DNA of 64,000 bases from Capitulum mitella (Eukaryota > Arthropoda > Thecostraca > Pollicipedomorpha > Pollicipedidae): contig CP099845.1 of assembly GCA_030062745.1 (NCBI GenBank), positions 18,888,903-18,952,902 of the forward strand, given 5' to 3'. Positions 58,901 to 64,000 of this stretch are shown here, piece by piece. The notes beneath the pieces were generated by a model. It saw nothing but the letters and a program-made list of their open reading frames with translations, was not told where the DNA came from and did not search any database. How positions within the stretch are numbered: position 1 is the stretch's first letter; the number at the start of each line of letters is the position of its first letter. The position numbers were made by a program, and so were the translations under genes.

Positions 58901-60930
58901 GTGCCCCCTCGTCGCAATACGGTCTGTCCCTAGTGGTTCTACAGCAAGTTACGATGGAAACAGATGCATCTTTCTTGGTTTGGCTAAGAAAACCACAAAT
59001 ATGAGAATGTAGCTGGGAATTAAAAGGCTTTAACCCTATTCCAGGTAGGGGGACTGAATCCATCCCCTTTGGGTTTTTTTGCTCGCCAATTTCAGAGTTT
59101 TGACGCAACTTGATGAAACTTGTTCACTTTTCCTACCTATCTTTTTTACGCACTGCAACAAAATTTGGTAGTTCTATACTCCTCAGGGGCGGAGCCAGAC
59201 AACGGTTTTTGGGAGGAACCTCAGGCCATTTTTGGCTCCGTGGAAGGTAAAAGGAAAAGGACTGTCAAAAATAGCGTTTTTAAAATAGAACTTAAAACTT
59301 TTTCTAGGTGTATAGGTAAACAATTGGGCAAGAACACAAATATAATTTTGTTAATCTGAGAGCACTTTGCAGGGTCGTCAAGGTCGAAATTCAAAATTTG
59401 CCTTTGCGGTAATAATTTGATACTTTCTTCCAAATGCCAAACCCGAAATATATATGACGTAGAGGAGTCCTTCTACTTGTTTACGAAGTTCCAGGTTGAT
59501 ATCAGGAGCTATGACATAAAGTGTCTCTGCGCGTACCCTAGATCACGACAGCCGTGAGATGGAATTTTAGAAATAGAGTAAATTCAAATAATTGGAAACG
59601 TTTTCAAACAATATGAAATGCAATCAAGATCATTCCAGGTGATTCTAAGGTCATTAGAAGTCATTTTAAGTCAAAGGGCGTAGGCTGACCTCATGAGCAT
59701 GTGACCATGACAGTTCCCATTTTTCACGTTCTTGTTACCGGCTATGCTAACATTATACAAACACTGTAATAAGGTTTGTACTTTTTGAACATAACATTAC
59801 TAGTAGAAGCTAAAACAGAGTTTATTTTTTTGTTAACTCAGTTATTAAAAAAAAACAATCCTGCCACTTTTAAAACCCTGTGAACGCCTACGAATTTTCT
59901 CAAAATTTCAAATGTGTGGACCTAGGGTAAGAGTCCCATCCATAAGCTCTCGGTTCACAGCAGTTTCATCAAAATCGGTCAATAGCCAGCGGAGCTACCT
60001 ACAGCAAGCCCAAAAATCCCCCGAACTGACTTTCTGTCCCTGTGCCGACCCCTTTCAAAATTTTAAACTTCTTTTAGTAAAAAAATAGTTTACGTCATGA
60101 CAAATCGATTGCTGTTTGTTGCGATGGAATTGGATGTGTGGTTTTTGAGATCCGGGATCCGATGAGGGGACCGAATCCCCCCTGCCGGGAATCGGCCATA
60201 CCGCGCAACTCTCTGGGAATTGGGTTAAATAGATATCAAAAGTCCCCTTATACGGTTTATGCCGCCCATTACAGCCTACAGCCTAAGGATGATAACCATA
60301 GCGAGTTGATCATGCATCAGAAAGAACACAGCTGGTAATATGTCTTCAATCCACCTCAATGGGCAATGGGTAGCTTGGCCAGTAAATTAGATAAATTAAA
60401 TGCATACATAGTTCCAAGAGGAACGCCGTCTTCTGGGAAAGAGAGCAGTGGCTTGCAAAGCTCTGATGATGCAAATCAGACAAAAGGTACTCTTCTTTTG
60501 CATGTTGTGGGCGTCTTAAGGCAATGATAGGCATAAAATGTACTGGTTTAACGTCTACCACGAGGGCTCAACATGCGTACTGTTGACTTGTGTAGCTGTG
60601 CGACGTGCGGCCTGTGAAAAGGCATCGACGCCATCCTTCACAGGAGCGACGGGTGAAAATCCTGGGAAACTGCCGCTGTCGCGACAAATTACGGGGTTTC
60701 CGCAAGACTCGGTCCTTGGTTGCCGACACACCCTGCAGCCATCAATGCGGCACAGGCCATGAGCACCATTACGCTACGAGTCGCGAGATCTTTATCTGCT
60801 CGGCATGACTTCGCTTCAGTCTCGTTCGACTCGGCGGCGGCGACTCACCGGCGTGCTGCGCCGCGCCCGTCGTCCGCAGCTGCAGCAGCAGAGTCAGAGT
60901 CAGAGTCAGCAGCGCCGCCCGAGGCGCCAT
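34521..60930 (-). CDS. uif: Uninflatable-like type I membrane protein (12 exons)
   Basis: Twelve exons joined by canonical sites and matching phases give 1833 nt, 610 aa plus stop. Order: signal peptide (1-27); N-terminal region (28-114); four ephrin-receptor-like GCC2/GCC3 cysteine-rich modules (115-336); two EGF modules (345-424); one TM helix (about 431-455) with a KKKK stop-transfer signal (460-463); cytoplasmic tail (456-610) rich in Tyr and acidic residues. It should be an apical or surface single-pass receptor. The modules and tail resemble the C-terminal part of Drosophila Uninflatable, an apical epithelial protein linked to tracheal growth and Notch signalling. Fly Uif is several thousand residues long, so this is a short form, a truncated model or a related family. 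The exon 1 to 2 link and the C-terminus past KRG are the least certain parts. Confidence 0.65.
34883..34921. repeat. (GT)n microsatellite
   Basis: About 39 bp of mostly GT. The paralogous position in copy 1 has only TGTGTGT, so it expanded after the duplication. It lies in intron 11. Confidence 0.9.
35252..35390 (-). CDS. uif-like exon 11: tyrosine-rich tail
   Basis: Phase 0 to 1, 139 nt. It encodes [14 protein letters not shown], then [20 protein letters not shown] and NFYNEAF. Acceptor GCGCCAG, donor G|GTACGT. The many tyrosines in acidic context suggest phosphotyrosine docking sites; this is inferred. This tail was my strongest reason for the Uninflatable comparison. Confidence 0.85.
35719..35900 (-). 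CDS. uif-like exon 10: transmembrane helix
   Basis: Phase 1 to 0, 182 nt. It encodes GEHCAEKSK (last EGF cysteine), the helix [20 protein letters not shown], then KKKKQQEP and a linker. Acceptor TTGCCTGCAG. The donor TCTCAG|GTGCTG is weak; without splicing a stop follows two codons later, which would give a short-tailed isoform. Confidence 0.87.
36282..36534 (-). CDS. uif-like exon 9: two EGF modules
   Basis: Phase 0 to 1, 253 nt. EGF 1: C..PC......TTCDAHAIC......[19 protein letters not shown] 2: [20 protein letters not shown] then [11 protein letters not shown], whose sixth cysteine comes from exon 10. Acceptor GCCCGCCAG, donor GTCAGC. Confidence 0.88.
36775..37992 (+). mobile_element. MITE family A, full-length copy A4
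   Basis: A 1218-bp copy with TTAACCCTATTCCCAG and GGGAATAGGGTTAA ends, wholly inside intron 8 of the uif-like gene. It carries TCAAGGTCA (37124-37132) and a perfect DR1 element (37427-37439). Confidence 0.9.
37427..37439. promoter_or_regulatory. Perfect DR1 nuclear-receptor motif in MITE A4
   Basis: AGGTCAAAGGTCA is two AGGTCA half-sites in direct repeat with one spacer base, the preferred site of HNF4 and RXR/USP-type receptors. Copy A3 has the near-identical AGGTCAAAGGTTA. Binding is inferred. Confidence 0.5.
38149..38267 (-). CDS. uif-like exon 8: GCC2/GCC3 module 4
   Basis: Phase 1 to 0, 119 nt. It encodes [20 protein letters not shown] then [20 protein letters not shown]. Acceptor CCCTGCTTTAG; the donor GTCAGC is less common but keeps phase with exon 9. 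Confidence 0.83.
38436..38622 (-). CDS. uif-like exon 7: GCC2/GCC3 module 3
   Basis: Phase 0 to 1, 187 nt. It encodes [20 protein letters not shown] then [20 protein letters not shown]. Donor G|GTACGT. The acceptor CCCACCCCAG is the innermost unit of the 52-bp minisatellite just upstream, whose other units carry similar pyrimidine-AG sequences. Confidence 0.87.
38636..38825. repeat. 52-53-bp minisatellite of acceptor-like units
   Basis: Units start at GATGA near 38641, 38693, 38746 and 38798, about 3.5 copies. On the minus strand each reads CAGCTCATCACC-like, then CCTCCCACC, then AG, so each unit ends in a pyrimidine-AG resembling the exon 7 acceptor. A solitary unit occurs at 3258-3305. Confidence 0.85.
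39153..39304 (-). CDS. uif-like exon 6: GCC2/GCC3 module 2
   Basis: Phase 1 to 0, 152 nt. It encodes [20 protein letters not shown] then [19 protein letters not shown]. Acceptor CTGCCCGCAG, donor AAG|GTGAGG. Confidence 0.88.
39305..41628. other. Intron 5 of the uif-like gene
   Basis: No additional minus-strand exon was found. Overlapping plus-strand frames at 40673-41223 are fairly long (178 and 73 codons) but I recognise no domain. Confidence 0.4.
41629..41802 (-). CDS. uif-like exon 5: GCC2/GCC3 module 1
   Basis: Phase 1-1, 174 nt. It encodes [20 protein letters not shown] then [17 protein letters not shown], the classic C..G.Y.....C..C..G.YQ....Q..C..CP pattern. Acceptor GCCCGCAG, donor GTGAGC. 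Confidence 0.88.
42207..42321 (-). CDS. uif-like exon 4
   Basis: Acceptor CGGCCGCAG, 38 codons from [16 protein letters not shown] to VDRWC, donor GTAAGC, phase 0 to 1. The [11 protein letters not shown] part is the start of the first cysteine-rich module, completed by exon 5. Confidence 0.75.
43127..43334. repeat. Inverted repeat with 30-bp arms
   Basis: 43127-43156 and 43305-43334 are reverse complements at 28 of 30 positions (ATGGAATGCAGG core) around a 148-bp spacer. It lies in intron 3 of the uif-like gene. It could be a small hairpin MITE. Confidence 0.75.
43448..43523 (-). CDS. uif-like exon 3 (N-terminal region)
   Basis: Acceptor CTGTTGCAG and donor CAT|GTGAGC; 76 nt, phase 2 to 0. 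It encodes [20 protein letters not shown] then IILEH, a helix-forming segment. Phases fit both neighbours. Confidence 0.7.
43524..49204. other. Intron 2 of the uif-like gene
   Basis: CpG-rich blocks rich in CCGGCC lie at about 43530-43790, 44230-44510 and 44860-45110. The last is followed by a pure pyrimidine-type tract (45108-45260). The remainder to 49204 is AT-richer with no exon I can support. Confidence 0.45.
45108..45260. repeat. 150-bp polypyrimidine tract
   Basis: The plus strand is almost entirely C and T (CTCTCTCTCACCCTCTCTTT and onward). It is a potential triplex (H-DNA) former next to a CpG island. Confidence 0.8.
49205..49307 (-). CDS. uif-like exon 2 (N-terminal region)
   Basis: Acceptor CTGTGCCGCAG, phase 1 start, phase 2 end at donor AAAG|GTGCGA; 103 nt. 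The readable part is [16 protein letters not shown]. It splices in frame to exon 3 (AG plus C gives Ser). The first half is low-complexity and basic. Confidence 0.5.
56152..56480. repeat. 32-bp GC-rich minisatellite
   Basis: Units of the type GTCCCGGGACCGTGTTCCAC then CGCCAGCGTCCA are repeated about ten times with variants. The period is not a multiple of 3, so it is not a coding repeat. Confidence 0.9.
56498..56541. repeat. Perfect 20-bp GC palindrome
   Basis: The arms CGCCGCTCGGCCGCCGGCGG and its exact complement are separated by the 4-nt loop AGCG, directly after the minisatellite. A stable cruciform candidate. Confidence 0.9.
59030..60228 (+). mobile_element. MITE family A, full-length copy A5
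   Basis: A 1199-bp diverged copy with TTAACCCTATTCCAGG and GGGAATTGGGTTAA ends, located in intron 1 of the uif-like gene 0.6 kb below exon 1. Its AGGTCA sites are more eroded than in A3 and A4. Confidence 0.88.
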
Positions 60931-61330
60931 GGCCGGTGCCGTCACCACCACCCGCGTGCGTCCTCGCCACTCCCACCAGGCACACTGGCGGCGGTCGGCC
61001 GGCCGCCGGCGTCCCCCCCACCGGGCCCCCGGAGGGGGGGGGGGCAACAGGGCCGGCCACAGCCGGCTTTCCTGCGGGCCACGGAGGCCGGCCGGTTGCG
61101 GCGGCCGGCTCACCGCCTCTCGACTCACGGAGGCGGCCCATCGCGTCACGACAGGTCAGGTGGCCGGACCGCGGAGTACACAGATCACGAAACGGTTCAT
61201 CAGCGCGCGGAGCCCGCTCCCCGGGCAGCGCACGGAACGGGTTCGCTTCATCGCGACAGGTCACGGAGCGGGCGCCTGCGTTACGACAGTTCGTGAAACC
61301 GACTGAAGGCATGACGATAGTCTAACGATT
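60800..61330. promoter_or_regulatory. CpG-rich 5' region of the uif-like gene
   Basis: Dense CpG and CCGGCC surround and precede the signal-peptide exon, a plausible promoter for the minus-strand gene. No TATA box was identified, and the transcription start cannot be placed by eye. Confidence 0.4.
60849..60930 (-). CDS. uif-like exon 1: signal peptide
   Basis: ATG at 60928-60930 in good context (GGCCATGG), encoding [18 protein letters not shown] and on to a donor G|GTGAGT (phase 1). It is a typical n-region plus hydrophobic core. The core is written as a CTGACT hexanucleotide repeat (LTLTLT). It sits in a CpG-rich region. Its link to exon 2 rests on strand and phase only. Confidence 0.6.
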
Positions 61331-61701
61331 CGGCTCAGGGCACCCAAAAACCCGCCGAATTTCATTGTCACGCACGGCAAGTCGTGGGGCAGACCGCTGG
61401 CACAAAAGGCCGACCGCGCTGGCCCATTATATCACGGTTGCCCACTAAGATTTGGCCTGCTGGGTCACGACCACTGCCGGATTTTTGCTTATGCTGACTG
61501 TCGAGTCGAGTCGTGTCGAGTCGTGTCGTGTTTCAAGCGTGTTTGATAATTTCCGCGGAAAGAAGGGTGCGATGCATTTGGTGTGATGCGACGACTTACC
61601 ATTCGTACAAAAATTGTCTCATCACTTTGTATCGGACCATAAGAACTCTAAAAGTTGCTTAAGGCTAGCTTTGAGATGCAGTCTAACGGGAGCTATCTTG
61701 G

Positions 61702-61735
<34 letters not shown>

Positions 61736-62408
61736 TTAATAACCAACTATCCAGGGTTTTAAAAAGGGGTGTGTGGCTCAGAAAGCGATACGTCGCCATA
61801 ATGTACAACTGACCTTTTTGTCTATTTTTGCACAGAAAAGTCGGAAAATTGATAACGGTTCCGCTACAAAACTTTCCTTGGGCCCGGAACTACTCCTGTG
61901 CAGATTAGACCGTAATTGGGTACCGTTGTCTCATTGATTTTTTCAGGTTTTTAACAAAAGGAGACAGGCCTTCTTCCCGCCATAAGAAACTCGTTCGATG
62001 ACGAGGTAGTTTGATGACATATTCTTTTGTCTTGATATTTCAAGCATTTCATCGTCCTTTATCGTCACATTGCCAGAAAAACTTTGATTCAAGTTTAATG
62101 TAGGAACTGAAAGGAACGTTAGGACTCATAGTTTGCTTTTTCAACTCCATCTCTTTGGTGGAAAGGGAAGGGAAGAATTGGCCGGGAACCTACCGACTGA
62201 TGTAAGAAAATCTGAAATCAGAGTCGCTGATTTTTTATTCACGGGGCCAGAGTGCGGTGCACACAGATCACGAAACATACCAGCGTTGAACGGGACCCCC
62301 TCTCCGGGCAATTCACGGAATTGGTCCACTTCATCACGATAAGTCATGGAATAAGCACCTGCCTTACGACAGTTCGTGGAACTGAATGAGCACCTGTTGA
62401 CAGTTAAG
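61163..62408. repeat. Diverged direct repeats upstream of exon 1
   Basis: 61163-61330 and 62245-62408 share CACAGATCACGAAAC, CTCCCCGGGCA/CTCTCCGGGCA and TTACGACAGTTCGTG in order, roughly 70% identical, about 1.08 kb apart. Each also contains internal TCATCGCGACAGGTCACGGA-like subrepeats. Confidence 0.65.
61498..61740. repeat. GTCGA/GTCGT pentamers and an (AT)n tract
   Basis: A short pentamer array at 61498-61533 and an AT/TATA microsatellite at 61701-61740. Confidence 0.85.
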
Positions 62409-64000
62409 CGACACGGTTGATAACCAACATGCAATGGGCGATGTTAGCATTTCTCGGACTGTCGTCTTCGTCAGATATGTCGTTATGTGCACCACGTTTT
62501 GGCTGCTCTAGTCTCCAGCCATCATGTGGCAGGGTGGTTGCTCCTGTGGTATGGCAGACTAACCTCCGCCTGTTCAGCAGGGGTTGGTCTGCTTTACTGG
62601 CCGAAACGTAAAGTACGTAACAATACATGTGACGGGGTGATAGTCCAAAAAATGATAACATCAGCTTTACTTCATTAATAACATTTCGTATAGAGCCATA
62701 TGCATCGGTTACCGGCCGATAGATACGAACCCATGATTATCATGTCGAACGGCGTTCAAGAATGACGTTGAGAAGTACCAAGTGCTCCCACGCTAACTGC
62801 TGCGAGACAATGCCCTCTCGTGTATACAGGGATCAGTGGCAGACATGGGCATTCTGATGTCTTGACAGTGTGTTTCTTGACCAATAGTTCGTATTGGTAG
62901 GAGGAAGATCGACCTAAATCAGCCTAAATGCTGTCGCAGTATTTTCATTGCAACAATATGAGATGAAACTTAACTACTACGGTGTGTAAACTATGGGAAA
63001 AACTGAACTAAAAAAGAAAATATTATTACCTTTCGCTAGTATAACATTTCGTATTTTCTATGAATTTAGAACAGCATAGAAAGGACACGCAACGGTGATA
63101 TCATTAACTCCATGGTGTTGAATTATCTAAAAATTCGTAATAGCGAATACACGCTTCTTCTACGTTCATATGTGCATGAAATACGAAATGCAAGCTATGA
63201 TTCAAACGTCATGTCGCCACTGAAATTTGAAGCACGACTTCCCTAGAGATGTTGCAGAGAACAGTCGGAATTGGTTGACTCATCCGACATTCGTGGCTGA
63301 TGAATGCATGAACAATGCTCAGGTGAATCACAGTTCCTGCGGCTGCCGAGATGTCATGCAGAGGATGGCGTCATCTTCTTTTCATGTAAACAACAGTGGT
63401 CTGTGCCATTGTTTATTGAGCCATGCTCTTTGAGTATGTAGACGAATCTTTTCTGTGGTGTTCCCAGAAAGTCCTCCTTGTCTAACTCCTGAAATTTTTA
63501 GACGTGTGGCAATAGCCTGCCGCTTTTAAGTTTCTTTTTTTAGCTGAATGGAGTGGTCGGGTTATGTAAGAAAGCAGCACTCATTGTCCGTAGGCACAGC
63601 CTCTTACTCGCTACACTGCAGTTCGGAAAAGAACAGGGACTTGATGGTTAGTTCACTGCATTTGTCTAACCTGTGCCCTGATTTAACTAGGTACAGGCCA
63701 GTGCCTTCGGCTGAGTGAAATGCACTGACCATAACGCGATAGCCGCCGTCATTGTTGACATGTCACGTGGCCATCTATTCACACGCATTGTCCAATGATG
63801 CATGTACCGGCATAAATGCGTATGTATACTGGGGTCCCGTCAGACGGAAATTCTGCCTGTGGCTCATAAAACAGGAAGAACGTTTTACATCGTTCACCGG
63901 AGGATCTGAATGTTTCCTTTGACCTTAACCCTCGGTTATTTGCAGTACTACTTTTCTTCGATGCGGGAGGTCTGTCAATGGTCGCTTGTCAGTGAAATCA
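62409..64000. other. No gene seen
   Basis: AT-rich sequence without a supportable exon, repeat or transposon terminus. Confidence 0.4.

Larger units (their letters stand above)
49308..60848. other. Intron 1 of the uif-like gene (11.5 kb)
   Basis: I found no further exon with matching phase. It contains CpG islands at about 52380-52740, 54830-55190 and 57230-57650, a GA/GACAGA microsatellite (51064-51116), the 32-bp minisatellite with palindrome, and MITE A5. Exons may be missed here. The open frame at 57765-58211 (plus) has no recognisable domain. Confidence 0.45.

Overview
The window is animal genomic DNA, most likely from an arthropod; a crustacean is my guess, but the sequence does not settle it. 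Genes are split into short exons with canonical GT/AG sites. CpG-rich islands sit in AT-richer DNA, with many microsatellites and short non-autonomous DNA transposons. I see no operons, rRNA genes, CRISPR arrays or viral genes.

Two genes are well supported, both on the minus strand. (1) A compact three-exon tetraspanin (7170-9632) encodes 248 aa with all the family hallmarks. (2) A large gene runs from a signal-peptide exon at 60930 to a terminal exon ending at 34521. Its twelve exons keep phase throughout and give 610 aa: signal peptide, a short N-terminal region, four ephrin-receptor-like (GCC2/GCC3) cysteine-rich modules, two EGF modules, one transmembrane helix and a tyrosine-rich cytoplasmic tail. 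The layout and tail resemble the C-terminal part of arthropod Uninflatable (uif). A third, unrecognised candidate exon lies at 16568-16780 on the minus strand. A broken Tc1/mariner-type transposase lies at 5893-6521.

Layout. 1-3257: diverged copy of the block at about 30671-35163, which holds the last uif-like exon and its downstream flank. 3258-5892: short tandem repeats, a solitary minisatellite unit and repeat-derived DNA. 7170-9632: tetraspanin. 9925-19300: mosaic of two 1.2-kb TTAA-flanked MITE-like families (A and B), a compound microsatellite and a relic of a G/C-rich element. 18466-23414: sparse sequence. 23423-26024: 2.6-kb hAT-like non-autonomous element built from short degenerate repeats. 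26025-30670: more MITEs and a tRNA-like SINE head. 30671-60930: second copy of the duplicated block and the uif-like gene, with an 11.5-kb first intron containing several CpG islands and a 32-bp minisatellite. 60931-64000: CpG-rich 5' flank, then unremarkable sequence.

The strongest novelty is the repeat/gene interplay. The 3' exon of the uif-like gene has been duplicated about 32 kb downstream with its splice signals intact. Comparing the copies reveals a clean empty TTAA site for MITE family B, a hairpin present in one copy only, and a one-base frame difference just after a possible splice donor. Both MITE families carry many AGGTCA-type nuclear-receptor half-sites. A 52-bp minisatellite next to exon 7 repeats a splice-acceptor-like sequence, and one stray unit of it marks the duplication junction.
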